64,000 bases of DNA from Cristatella mucedo (Eukaryota; Bryozoa; Phylactolaemata; Cristatellidae). The DNA lies in the NCBI GenBank assembly GCA_009760855.2, contig WPIO01000004.1, positions 3,904,001 through 3,968,000 on the forward strand, given 5' to 3'. The number at the start of each line of letters is the position of its first letter. Position 1 is the first letter of the stretch. Below are positions 12,901 through 26,668 of this stretch, in pieces. A program made the position numbers and the translations under genes. Under the pieces are notes generated by a model. The model saw only the letters and a program-made list of their open reading frames with translations, was not told the origin of the DNA and searched no databases.

Positions 12901-15900
12901 GCTAGCTGCACATTGACCGGCGCACACAGCGAAGCCTCGCACGCTCGGCCACCCGAGGCTCAGCTGCGACAGCAGGCACGGCGGCCTCACCTTTTCCGAA
13001 GCAGTGGCCAGCCGGCTGCCGCTGCTGTTGAACGCCAGAGCAGCAATGGGATTGTCGTGGGCATGGAGGCTTGTGACGCATCGCTGCAACCACGTGCGCA
13101 GCGCGTGACTCTCGCTTGCTTGCTCGACCGTCGACGACAAGACAAGATACGCCCGGCGCATTACACGAAGCACCTCCGACCGTCACGGGTCAAGAGCGCA
13201 TCGGCTGAGCAAGCTGAGCTGATCGCTGCGCGATCGTCCGGCACAAAGAAAGTCATAAAGGAAGACGAGCCGAGCACGCGACTGCCTGCTGCGCACACAA
13301 GAGCAGCAACGGCGAACCAGCGATCCTTCCGGCTCTCCCTGCTAGCAAAGCACCTACCAGCTTGAGGGTGTCGAAAACTTGGACGTTGCCGTTCTGAGAG
13401 CTTCCGGGGTAGGCCAAGTACGAGTCATCGTTGCCCGTCGACAGCACGCACAGGCCTCGAGGGTTCGGGGGCGTCTCCTTGATTGTGTGCATTACTTTCA
13501 TGTCCCTAATATTGTGAATGTACAAGCTTTCTTCCAGGCAGACGACGAGCCGCTACAACGAATGGCATGCTGCGGTCAGGGAGCAACACCCAGAGGTCAC
13601 CGCGCTCGGCCTGGGATTAAGACCCCGGAGCACAGGGGGCGGGACGGGGCGACGACAGCAAACACGGGGGGGGGGGACTTCGGGCGGGAAAGGGGAAGAG
13701 ACTACCAGTATCTCGGAAAAATCATGCCGAGCAACGGCTAAAGGCTGGCAGCAAAGCATGCAAAGAGCTCGCATGCTGCAAAGCCATCATGAGCGTGTGC
13801 ACATCAGTGGCACGCCTGGCGCGAGCACACACACACACACCTGTGAGGCTACACTACACTCGCAATGGCAAACCCATTGCAGTGCTCGGCGACCAGCAAT
13901 GAGGTCGCCAATTGGCCAAAGAGCTCGAAAGATGCAGAATTATGTGTTGGAGAATCGAGACCTCGCACGAGCCATTATTTGAAGCATTCGAATGACAGGG
14001 TCCGCACTGGCACGAGCTGGCTGAGGGCGATGACCTAGAGTTATGAGGTCGGTACACTCACTAACGATACCGGTCGGATCTACCAGAAGCTCTGACAAAA
14101 AGTATGGCGTCAGCCCCAGCCGGACGTCAGTTAAACCTTCCCTTTGCCATAAGACCCTAGCACGGCACCCACTGCACAAGCGATTAATGTCAATAGATTC
14201 TGAACCTTTAAATCTCTTGCTAGAACTTCACCGATAATAACTCACAGTCGTACAACAGTAAGTCATAGCCAGATGAGTGGCTGGCAGGGCAAAGGTCAAC
14301 CTTATGAGATCCCCAACAACACTGTCACTAGGTCACAGGTCAGATGCACCACCTTATTGCTGCAAACAGCTACACAAATTGGTATACCTATTTGTATCAC
14401 AAAAATTTCCTTATCATTATTATAATAACTAATATGAGTAGTATTGCTTTCGATGCAGGCAAAAGCAATGCAAGTGTCGAGCACAGATGGAATATAGCAC
14501 CTAGTAGTATGGACACCATATATTTGCATAGGTTCTGATGAACATGGTCATTTTGTGCAACATCATATGTTTACGGTGCACGTGAGTTTTTTCGTCAGTA
14601 AGTCGAATCCAGTCTCAACACTTCTACCATGTCCTGAAACTCCCAGCGTATAATCACTTTAACAAGGGTTGATTGTGCCTGTGAGATCCACGACCTAAAC
14701 AAGTAGGAAAGTATTAAAAGAGTATATTAAGCGGCAAAATGAGCCTCAGAGAGGCAGCTATGTGAGTTGGTCACACAAAAGTTTGGTAGTGTAAACACAG
14801 CTGGAGAGAACAAACTATACTTACAGCCACTTCATATACATTGGACGGGAAGCACGTCGGACTGATTACTGACAATGGCCCGAACAATTGCAGATAGCAG
14901 TGCACAAGCACATAAAGGACAATTCACGTGGACTTACACATAAAGGAAGCCGTCTTCAGAACAAATGCAGGGCACTTGCAATTTGCAGTAACAAGCAGCA
15001 ATTTCGCGGATGGTCTAGGACGTAAGAGGTATACATTTTCGCCAAGGCATGCTAGGTACCAATCCACCAGGTGACAATAGGAAGTGACTGACACCCGAGC
15101 AGTTCGGCACCATCTAGATCAATGCAAAAAAATTGCCTACCAACTGACGTAATGCAGCTTAACAGTAGTCCGGTCTAGACAGAACTAGGGAGTCAATAAG
15201 ATCTTCAGTCAGCCAGACATAAGAATTCTCAAATCCTGACGAGAGATCGAACATCTGCAGTGACAGTCTTCAGTACAAAAAAATTTACCGTATGCAAAGA
15301 GACCATCGGGATTTTCTATGACGGTCACACTGTGGCAACAGCAATCAAAAGAGTGAAGTAGTTCGGCGAAATGTCGAGTCTTGAAAAAAGGCTACCGAGA
15401 TATTGAGAACCGGTAATTGTGAAGAAGACAAGCAGCAATGAAGACAAGTGAGAGCTCAATCTCAGATAGGGGCAATAGACACAGCGATTAAAGTCGAAGC
15501 TCCCTTCGCACGGCGAAGAGGCACAGTGTCCGGACAGTAAGAGAGATACGAGAGTGAACCATCGGTCCTAGACTATCTTATCGGGATCAGCTGCGTTTTT
15601 CAATAACGGATCGTTCAGGAGGAAGAAGGCACACCAGCCAGATCGGCTGCTTTTACCAACGAAGGGCCGTGAGTACGTGAGTATGTGGCACAGGCCAGCC
15701 TGTTGACTCCGGACAGGCAGCGGCCAGCAAAGCAAGAGTGACGAACGCTTGACGTGGCTACGGCAAAACGACTCTCTCTTGCGAGCACCTAAGCTCGCAG
15801 TACCTGCCGATTGAGGCGCACCGCCAGAATCGAGTTTGAATAGCTGTAGTTGCATATCTCGGTTCCTTTCTTGAAGTGGCAGACTTTGAGTTTCCGAGGC

Positions 15901-18900
15901 GAATCCAGGCTCACCAAGGCTATCAGGCTGCTCACGAACAGGCGCTCGATGATGCACACTTGCCTCTCATGCTCTACGACGGAAAAACGAGCTCATGCAG
16001 CAAGAGCGTCAGTGCGACCACAGCCAAAAGCTCGTCTGCTCGCAAACAGTGGCAGCAGCATGCGGGAGCTTGCCAGCAACGTGAGTAGCGCAGTGGAATG
16101 CTGTAGCTCGGCAAAGGGGAAAGGCTACTCGGCACCGAGCCCCAGTATCTGGCTAGCAAGCCTGGCTGCAATCGTGCGACACACTCGCTATGTTCCTCAC
16201 TGTGTCTTGATTTCAGCTCATCGATGCTTTTCAGCTGCCGACGGCAAGCATGGCCAATGGCAGAGAAACCTGTGCACGCCAATTGCCGAATGCGCAGAGA
16301 CCCACACTGGTACACCAGCACTGCCTGCATTATTAAGAGATAGCAGAGCACTCCGGCCTTCCGAAACCAAGCGAAGGCAGGGGAATACAGGGGAGACAAG
16401 TCTTAGTAGCTAGTAGCATGATGGATGTACGGCAATCTGAGAAGAAGGGAGGCACAAAAGTCGAGTACGAGACACTCCGGGTGTGCCATTCTCTTCTGCA
16501 TCATTTTTATTGAGCTGCCTGGCAACAGTATTTGACGGAAAAGAGCTCAGTCTCAGGCAGTGGCTCAATCTCAGGCTTCACACTGAAGTAAAACTGCTGA
16601 TCAGAACTGACTAGGACAGCACAGAACGTAGCAATAGTGCCCATGAACCGGCACTTCATTAGTGCAAGCACTAAAACTGTTGGTAATTGCGAGCGGTCAA
16701 TCATAGGTGGCAGATTCTGGTCGGAGCTGATCAGAGATTTAGGCATACGAATTCATCGAGCAGGGCATATGCCAACCGTGAGAGATGGAGTCGTCATTGG
16801 CGATGGGAGAGCAACCGATTCAGATGAAGAGCCTCGGGTGCACGTGCCCAAGACTGTACAGCAGCCTCAGAAGTTAAACTGCATTCACACGACCAGACAC
16901 TCCGGGGTTGCCAGCTAGTCTTGCGCCTTCGAATAGTTGCCAGACTAGCAAAAGTTAAAAAGTTCAAACGCAGCTCATCATGCAGTAGCCTCGTTCTCGA
17001 CCGCGTGTACCGTTAGTGCTTCATGCAGATATCAAGTCGAGGTTTCGTGCCTTATCACGGGTATGACAAGAAGACAAAAATATGAAAGGAAAATTAGAAC
17101 TCTTTTCAAGCTTGCAAGTGAATTCCGAAAAACTTGGATTTTCAAGCCAATCAGCCACTGTAATTCCACCCCCACTCCAAACATTCAGTTAGCACACACT
17201 TGCAGAATGAAAATTGGGGCACCGCCTTCGTCTACATGCACACACCGGTACTCGATAATCCAGAAGTCAAATGCATCTCGGTTAGGAGAGACACGCCCTG
17301 CTTCTCTTGTCTCGGTCGTGCTCTCATCCAAGGATCATCAAGGATCATCTTCTCATGCCAAACTAGGCGTGCTGATGGGACACTGCTTGGATACCGCTCA
17401 GATTGCCAGCCCAAGTAACAATGTAAGAGTACATAAGGTCTGCAGATTCAACTGCCTCATTTATTCCCTTTGCAGCAAATGTAAAGCGCCTAGGAAGAGA
17501 TTGAGTTCTCTGAGGGCGCTTTATCGAGTGTATTATTATTGTTTAGCAGCACCCAGAGGCTATCAGTCCAACCTCGGTCATAATGTGTGAGCAATTTACC
17601 CCTAGGCTAAGCTGACTGGCAACTGCCACATCCTTGAATATTTGCAAACCGTTGAATAGGCACATTTTCGACACTGCATAGACTATGAGTAGCCTAAAGG
17701 CTCATGAAATGGTGGCCTAGGAATGGAAATAGAAAAGACCATAGCTGGCCCTTGACAAAATCAGTAAGGCGACCTCGCTTTGCCATAGCTGCTAGTAGTG
17801 CACTCACGCGTTGATACGGTCTGCTGGCTGAGGCCAAGGTCAACGGGTTCCGCCCAACTTCCCGTGTGCTAGCAAAACAAGACTATGTCACACATATTAG
17901 ACGAATAAAGTCTGCAACCATATTTTAAGATGCAACCCAAATATAGATTTTCTCTACTAGCAGACGTTTGTATTATCGTGTGCCATGTCCATGGGTGAGC
18001 GGAGTCATACTTCCCACCCAACCACCGAAATCCAGAAAAGCAACCAGCCATCAGTATTGGAGTTATCCGATTGCCAAGTAGGGCATCAACAGATACGTCT
18101 ACTTCTGGTTTCCAGAGGTTCAGCACTCAGATGTCCTCCTGAGCAAAACGTTACATACCAAAACACTGCTTCTTGATAGCCAATGGATGAAAACATATTC
18201 GTTAGTATTTACCATCAATGTACAGTAGCTCCAACAGCTATCGGCTGAAATACGTCGACTCACAACAGGTCAAGTGTGGAAAAACTTAAGGCCTCTAACG
18301 TATGTAAAAAATCAGCCCATTGAATCCCTAAATTTGCCATCAGGCACTTACAGCTGGTGCAAAACTCTGCAGCTAGGCTTGTCTGTCGTGAGAGTCGCAG
18401 TTGCCACATCACACCACTTCTCGCCGACCTGCACTGGCTACCAGTCAAGCAACGAATCGACTTCAAGGTTTTGTCGCTCACTTTTAGGTCACTTCATTCT
18501 TTGGCTCCAGCCTACCTATCAGATCTACTCCCCACCAGGCCAAGCATAGTACCATCCGCTTTTCGGAATCTAACTGTTTATCTATACCTCGCACAAACCT
18601 CAAATCCATTGGAGACCGTGCATTTAGTTTGTATGCTCCTAAAGCCTGGAACTCACTCCCGACTTGCGTCACGACATCCCCTGACTAGACCACATTTAAA
18701 ATGAAATTAAAAACCACCTATTAATGACAGCATTTAATGGGTCCCTGTGATTCGTCCTTTATGTGCTTATGCATGCTGACACTGTGCATGCTGCCACTAA
18801 CCACACTTGCAAGCTGACCCTGTGCTTGTCACCCCTAACCACGTTATTCGTGTTGTTTATCAAGCACGATACCATCGCTATTCGATGTGTTTTCTTTGCA

Positions 18901-21900
18901 GCAAATGTAAAGCACCTAGAAAGAGATTGAGTTCTATGAGGGCACTTCATCAAGTGTGTTATTTTTATTATTTAAAATGCATTTGTGAATAGGGCCGTCA
19001 AGACCATAACCAATAACATTTCCGTGTGCTAGCCCTGATCAATCCTGCATTGTGCAGTCGATTTGGGAGCACAGAGGAGAGAGAGGAGAGCTCATTGGCA
19101 TGCTGCTAGCATGTCACACGACAGGGAATTAGAATTGGCAAAAGAAAGATTGCTCGTCGTCTTGGGATGAGCAAAGGCTACGTGACATTCGACCTGGCTA
19201 GGTACTCTGGGAAGGATTCAAGAGATCAGGCTGATGCCCTGCCGGGCTACTAAGCAGGAAGTTGCTGGCCAATGACCTTTGACTGATGATAAAGGCAAGT
19301 GAGCCTTCGAGAAAGCATCTTTCGGTGACTGGGAAAAGAAGGCCCCCTAGCCCCCCCCCCCCCCCGTGGCTGGCTGACTCAAATACCGACATAAAGCCGA
19401 AATGGGCTAACCACCCACCGCGTCCGAAAAGTCTAGTGTTCAATCTGTTGGACTGGCGAGGGCAATTTCAGCTCACTGAGAATAACAAACTCTGCCTGTA
19501 ATGCCTGCCAAAGGAAAGATGAGCACTGCAAATACTGCCTGGGGCCCTATTGTTGCGAAAGGCTATTGTGGCTTTTGTGGTTGTTGTGGTTTGAGGCTCC
19601 ACTTATGGTGCCGGAATCAGACAGCAGCATCTCCTTCCTGGCATCATAGACCAGAATGTGTAACCCAACGTGCTTCCAAACGTAGGAATTCTGTCTGCCT
19701 CAGGTGTCTTTTAGAACATATATTTACGTATCAACAGGATAATGACCCGAAGCATACTGCAAATTGAGTCGGTTGAAAATGGTTTTACTACTCGCTTGCT
19801 ATCACCGTGTATTGGCCCCTTCAGTTGCTAAAACCTCGTGAAGCATCTAAAGGATGACTTAGACCAGCGTGAGAGAAGCAATCAAAATCAGCCCCAACCC
19901 CAGAGGACGATCTTTTCAAGTGGCCAGATGGTGCAAAGTAGACTGCGCATCACAGTTTAGAAGCTGACAGCTTCGATGCTCAGTTAGGAGGGAGCAAGCG
20001 GTGACCAAGAACGATGGCTGCCATACTTAAAACCAACTAAGAAGTTGGGTACTACTGTTTCATAAACTTCTGATAGCTTAATAAATATTGTTAAACATAA
20101 TAAGCAGCTTGCATGCCCCATGGGTCGTAGAACCTTAGTGTGAAAGTCCTTCGACAGAGGCCATCGGCAACATTGCCGGGGCTGTGTAGATACCCTTGGA
20201 CATGAGGCACCACAGATCGAAAAGCTATGGGTTTGCCACTTGACCGGCAAAAACCGTACGCCCAGCAGGCTTCAAACTGAGGACAGCCGAGTCAAACTCC
20301 ACGACACAAACTAGGCAATCGGATTGGCCCAATAAATGTACGCATGCAGATAAAAAACTGTGCAGTCACAGTATCTTCTGGAGGTACGCAGCTGTTGCTC
20401 GCCAGTTGTGATTCGAGGAGTGTGTGACTCTTAGGCTGCCAGTTACCCATAGCCCCCACTCATCTAGGAGGTTGAGCACAATGCTCGGATGTTCAACACA
20501 AATGTGCGAATCTTTAACTACATTCGGTGGGTTTAACAACTCGCACGTGAACATGCGACGATTGAAGCAGAAGGCACTTTGCATGCTAGCCAAGCAACGC
20601 TGGCTGGCCTGCAATTACAGATACCAAGGACATCCAGCAGGATGACAGCGCAAATGGTCAGATACCAGATACCTCGAGGATGTTCATAACTGCCTTCAGG
20701 AAACCCACCAGGAGGCAATGAGTAACCATAAAATCGAGTCATATGTGGAACTGCTGGGGATAGTTCAAGCAATCACAGTCATAAGCCAGGTCGACATTCG
20801 TCATAGGGAAGAACAACTAGGTGATTTTGAAAGATTTGAGTCCTAACGTTTATTGGGCAGTTGAGAGTTGTTGCGATGATCATTCCGGTAAAATTTCTTC
20901 TTACGGGGAAAGCAGGCTCCTAGCTTCGATGCAAGCAAATACCAAGTAGCCTGCTGTATCCATCAATGACTATTCTTTATGCAGACACGACCTTGGGTTT
21001 TCTGTAGCAGTAAAATTTGCTGAAATCTCCAAATCACCAAAGGGATCAAAGACATTAGACTATCCTCGTCACAAATGGCTTTTTTCAAGGCCTACTCGTA
21101 GAAGTGTGGTGCACACATTCTACATCAACTTGAGAAAAAACTTTGTGGTTTTGATTTTCCTTTCTTTATAATAATAATGACAATGACGATAATAATAATA
21201 AGACACGACATTTGCATAGCGCCCACAGAGAACTTAATCTCTTTCTACGGACTTTGCATATGCTGTAAGAGAAGCATGTTAACATGGTTAGTAAAGCAAC
21301 AAACGCTTTGATACTCGGTTAGTTGGATTCACCATACTGTGGATAAAGAAGTGCAGATTGCTGATCCGGCTGAGGGCACTCCGAAGAAGCAGATTTTTGT
21401 TGCAATGCTAGCACTCGGTCACTCGGTGCACATCTTAGATATAGCCACGCTGTGAGAAGGAAATCGCTCATTTATCTTTATGCAACAGGTACTAAATCCC
21501 AGCTACTAAATGTGCCACCCTCATCGTCAAAGAGTTACACTACCCAGCACAGCCTGACCACTCCTGAGTGCACAGACCGAGGCCAAGTGCCATCTACAGG
21601 CCATTGCCGGTGGGCTACCACAGCCAAACTGCAATTAACTTGCCTAAGTGTCAATTAACAGGAGATCTCGGCAATCTGGTAGGATGCCGAGCAGTGGGAG
21701 CAGCCAGGAGATGCCTGCCCTCGATTGCTGAAGGCAAGGTCACCTATTATGCCATGCCACCGTTATAGAGATTGCACTACAGCTACACCTACTGCCCCTT
21801 CACAACTGACAAACCATTCAGGAGCTTGGCAAGCCAGAAGTGGAGGTGGCACTAGCAGCAATGCGCTTGAGTTCCAATGTGCTAACATAACCGTTGGCCT

Positions 21901-22414
21901 AACGTTGAACTACTAAGTAGCTCGAACAAGATGAGCTGTGCCATCCTGAGCACAGCTGCCTCCAGACACATGCATTTCATTGTCTTTGCTCCATCCACTG
22001 CCCCCTCTTTTAGCTCGAGATGGAGACAGGGCAATACGCTGTCAGACAAGTTAACGTCTCGCCGCAGCCACGACACTAAGCGATCATGCACTGTGAGTAC
22101 AATACCACTTACGACTTATCGATTCTTTCAGTAACAGGGCTTTGTCTACATTGCGTTCCCCACAGCTAGCCTCTCCACAGCACGATCTCAGCCAGCCACG
22201 CAGCACATCGGAATGCTCTAATAAGCGGCCATACTACAACAACTCGGGTCTTGACATGACCCCCTCCCCGATACGAGATGCAGCTCCATAAAAGTGCTGG
22301 AGCAGCTCCAGCAAACTAGCAGCCCCAGCAACAACAGCAACACTTGCTGGGGCTGCTATTGGCTGTAACCACTTGCAGCAGATCGCAAGAGCACGCCCCT
22401 TTCGATGAGGGCTT

Positions 22415-22494
<80 letters not shown>

Positions 22495-25400
22495 CAAGGA
22501 TCAGTTTTTGAAAACTTGTGAAGTTCTGTTCTCGCTGATGCTGACAAGCCACTGCTGTCATTCTCCTTGGTAGGCATAGCAAGAAGACTGAAGACCACCG
22601 AGAGCCATGCGAGAGGTGTTCAGATAGTCGTCATGATAGTCAAGTATTTCCTATGGAAAACTAGCACTTCGTCTTTGATGAACTGAATTGATGAGGTGAG
22701 CACTAAACAACAGTCCGACCTTGACTCAGCAGTGGCTCGATTTTCTGTGGCCTGACAAGTGATCACGAAAGCTTTCGAGAAAGACGGCTCACTCTTAGCC
22801 CAGCATTCGGTAGGCCTCGGGTACAACTAGCAGCACTGCGAATCTAGTATCTACTTGGCCAGCAGTCAAACAATCAGCTAAAGGCAACTGCCTGACGGCA
22901 ACCTGCAGCGACCTCGGGCTCCTCAGTGACTCCACCTGGGACCCCACGCTGGGGGGGGAGGCCTTAGGGGTACTTTGTTTTCTAGGCCACTACAGTCTGG
23001 CCCAAAAGCCAAGCATGTGACTTGGGACTGTCCACACCTTAGACTTGCATGAAATAACAAGAGTACCAAGATCAGTTTTTGAGTCCATAGGAGTAGCATA
23101 GTCACAGACATCGGCTGCAACCCCACCAACTCCAAACCGGCAGATGCATGCAAGAAGGAGGCATCCCTAGGATTGATCGGCTTGGGCCAAGTCAAGGTCA
23201 CGGTCCACTGCTTAGGGCAAGGAATCAAGGCTAGGCCCCTGCTTGAGTATCACCCGAGAGGCCGGCAACTGACAGTCACATCCCCCTCCTGCCAGTCTGA
23301 GCTGCACCACTGCTTTGCTGCAGTCACCTAAGCTCCTTATATGGGTCAGCCAACCAGTCCACTACCAAACTTTGCACAGCAGGAATACTCTGCCGACAAC
23401 TAGAATGCAGAAACTCTGCCGACAAAACGAATGCAGAATGGGTCGGTAGCACACATCGATCAAGTCAGCCAGCAAGCCAGCAGCCACCACACGAGGACAT
23501 CGAGCTCTGTCAGTCAATGCTTGTATTGCACAGTAAAGTTCTTACGCTGACCCACAAGACCTGCCACGGCTTGGCTCCTTCGTACCTGGCTGAACTGCTG
23601 CATCCGTTTCAGCCTGTTCGCACCCTCACGTCCTGTGTGGACAATAAATCAACACTCCATTTCTCTGCTTAAAGGCCGTTGTCGACAGAAGCTTTAGCTC
23701 TGCAGGTCCTAGGCTGTGGAACTCGCTTCCACAATTCTTACGCAACGACAACTACTCTCCTACTGTCGACTATAGCTCATCCTTTTCAGCGGTCCTGAGC
23801 TGCTTCTTCCATGCTACTCACTACCTCAACTGCTCTCCTGACTCTGCTATGCTTCCCACTTTCTCTTTGTTGCGTGAGACGAAGTCTGTTGGCTACCGAA
23901 TGTGTACCGAAAGCCGCTTAGGCTGTGAGTGCGCTATAGAAAACTCTCCTGCGTAACACCCACACAGTATTTATGACTTTGTGGAGTTACAGACGGAGAT
24001 ATATTACATTACATTACATTACAACCACAATTAGGACACAGCTACTAATCTAAAGCTAAATGTGCATCATCAAATTATGCACGAAAAAATTGAGGATCAG
24101 CCCACAGGCGTACAAAAAATTGTTGTGCCTTCAATCGGTACCAGTGAGCCGTGATGGCTAACTAGGTAAGGTAGTTGCTTTTTACAACCTGGGGGCCCCC
24201 CCCCGAGGTCGCGTGTTCAAATCCTGTGGTGGGCAATCCTTTATCACCGCTGCAAGCTGCGGATATAGCCGTAAAGGCTCTTCTGTCGCTATACAAAGGC
24301 TGTTGAATCAGCTAGCATTTTTTTTTTACCGCGTAGAGACTTGTCTGGGGGGACACCACAAGCTCCTCGTAAAAGAACATAGTAATGAAGATTGCTGCAC
24401 CTAGAATTCCGGCAATTTAGGGCACAACTAGTACAGATGCACCACGGTCGAATCCTGCAGACACTGTACCACTACGTGCCATTTGTCACCAGGCAGGGAA
24501 ATGCCGAAACACTACTCACCTCCTCTGCAAGGACACAACATAAAAAAAAACTAAAGTCTTTCCTTTGTATAGCACCCTAAGAGAAGTGCAAAAAGCACTT
24601 GCTGGGGTCAGTCTGAGGGAAGTCAGGAGAAGAGCTAGCTGGCTCAGAAATGAGAGGCACAGCCCAGCATCAGGCGCAACAGAACCAGCAGGGCATCAGC
24701 AGCATAAGGGGTAAAAAGTGCCAAGGGACATCTAGCTCCCTAAGTAATATCCACAAATCAGACATGTGACTCACGGCTTCCCAATAAGGTCGGGCCGGCC
24801 TAGTGATGACTAAACCAGCCTTAGGTTGGCAAGCCCCACTTAATCACTCTCTTGGAAGCATCTAACCGGCAGGCATCTGTTCCACTGGTTCTAATCAAAA
24901 CCATCGAGGAAGAAAGACAGCTAGTACGATAAGAATAGTGTACAAGCTCGGCAAACAAGCAGTCTGCAGCAACTTTACTAACCCACTACAACTGCAATGC
25001 CCTGAGAAGGGCACCCATCCAACTGGAAACCGGCTCAATCCAATCACGTTGAGCACAATTGGCAATCTAAAGGCAAGCTGCACTCGACAAGCCGAGCCGC
25101 CTTGCACCTGTGGGATGGCAATAGTGATGGCTGCAGAACCATTAGATACGGCCGGCTCGGTAAAAAGAACAGCCGGACCAACAGGCAGACGACAATCTCT
25201 GGGTATGACCTAAAGCTAAACTGTGCACAGGCCCTTGGTCGCCTAGGTTTAACTTAAAAAAGCTCCAGGCTGATTAAACAGTCTCATATATAGCAGCAGA
25301 AGAGCCTTAACGGCCGTTTGCAGTGAGCAATAAAGGATCGGCCACAGCAAGGATCGAACCCATGACCCGGTTCGCAAGAGCAAGCACCTTTGGGCTAGGT

Positions 25401-26354
25401 GACCCAACAAGCCCCTACGGCTCAGAAGGGTTTTGCCTGCTTGAACCTTGGCCTAAGTGCCCAATCAGACACTTCATCGTTTTCCAAACGTCCACAAACT
25501 GGCCGAGAAGCAGCCTCCGGGTAGGATCAAAGGATCATAAAAACGGTGCTACCCTGTCTCACACTGACGGCAACAAAGGGGTGTAAGTATGACCTAAGCA
25601 ACTCGATACGATGTGTAGCCTTTCATTAAAGCATCAGAACCTACTATAGATTATCTGCAATCGCCTACAACTGGAGGCTGTTGCCACAATTCATACCAGT
25701 AGGGATAGGGTAGGCATAGCCAAGTGGCAAACAACAGGGTCTGTCCAGATTGGTATTATATTCTCGACCTAACCAGCCGTGGGTAAACCCATAAGAAAAA
25801 CATAAATTAAACCCTCAAATAGCACCTGTGCAGAACGTAGCACACTACAGCACACTGGCAACAACGCTGACAAAATCCAGCATGCACTAGCTTCTGGAGG
25901 AATGCTGCCGAGCTGGTGTGCTTCACAGAACACATAAACTTTATATCCAGCCAGCATATCCATGACGATCATCAGCAGTTGGCATAATGAGCAAGAATGT
26001 GACGTCAAGGTATACTTGGGATCAGTATGCACATGCAGGAGCACAAGCACAAGGGTGATAATAACATGCATTATCAGATCTTGGCATGTGTGCAAGCAAA
26101 ACCAACAGATGCATAAGAAACAGACTACATAGTTCGACAAGCTCGGTAGCTGATCATCTACAGCCATGCGAATGCGGACTCAGAACCAAGTGCATGGCTT
26201 GCCTCGCTGCAGGGGGGAAATTCCCATGCAAGTGGCACGTTACAACTCAAACTAGGAGGACTTACTTGTCATGATGTCACAGATGCATTAGTAGCAGTAC
26301 TTATTCACCCTCGTAAATACTTTTGCGTTTGAGTGCTTGCGTGTGTGTGTGTGT

Positions 26355-26387
<33 letters not shown>

Positions 26388-26582
26388 ATTTATCTATATT
26401 TATAAGGCTTGATAAATAGCCATTGGGTCGACAGCCGTGCGATTGCAAAACATGTGAGATGCGAGACATTTCTTCAAATTGAGCCTAGATTGAACAGCCG
26501 GCAACGAGTTAACTTACACCACGAAGGTGACGGCGACCGCATGAGTCGCTAGCGAAGAGAGAGAGAGAGAGAGAGAGAGAGC

Positions 26583-26668
<86 letters not shown>

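Noticed and set aside
16201-16234. 34-base candidate WIPI exon encoding [11 protein letters not shown]
   Set aside because: It resembles the SSVDKL segment and has usable splice sites, but the true segment ([12 protein letters not shown]) is at 26799-26881, with matching phases on both sides.
16507-16746. 79-codon minus-strand ORF whose stop overlaps AATAAA
   Set aside because: It would be a terminal exon with almost no 3' UTR, and no homologous sequence or upstream exon is visible.
22234-22598. Arg-Glu repeat proteins on the minus strand
   Set aside because: They are translations of the CT microsatellite; the same applies to the Ser-Leu, Val-Cys and Thr-His ORFs at 26509, 37822 and 63788.
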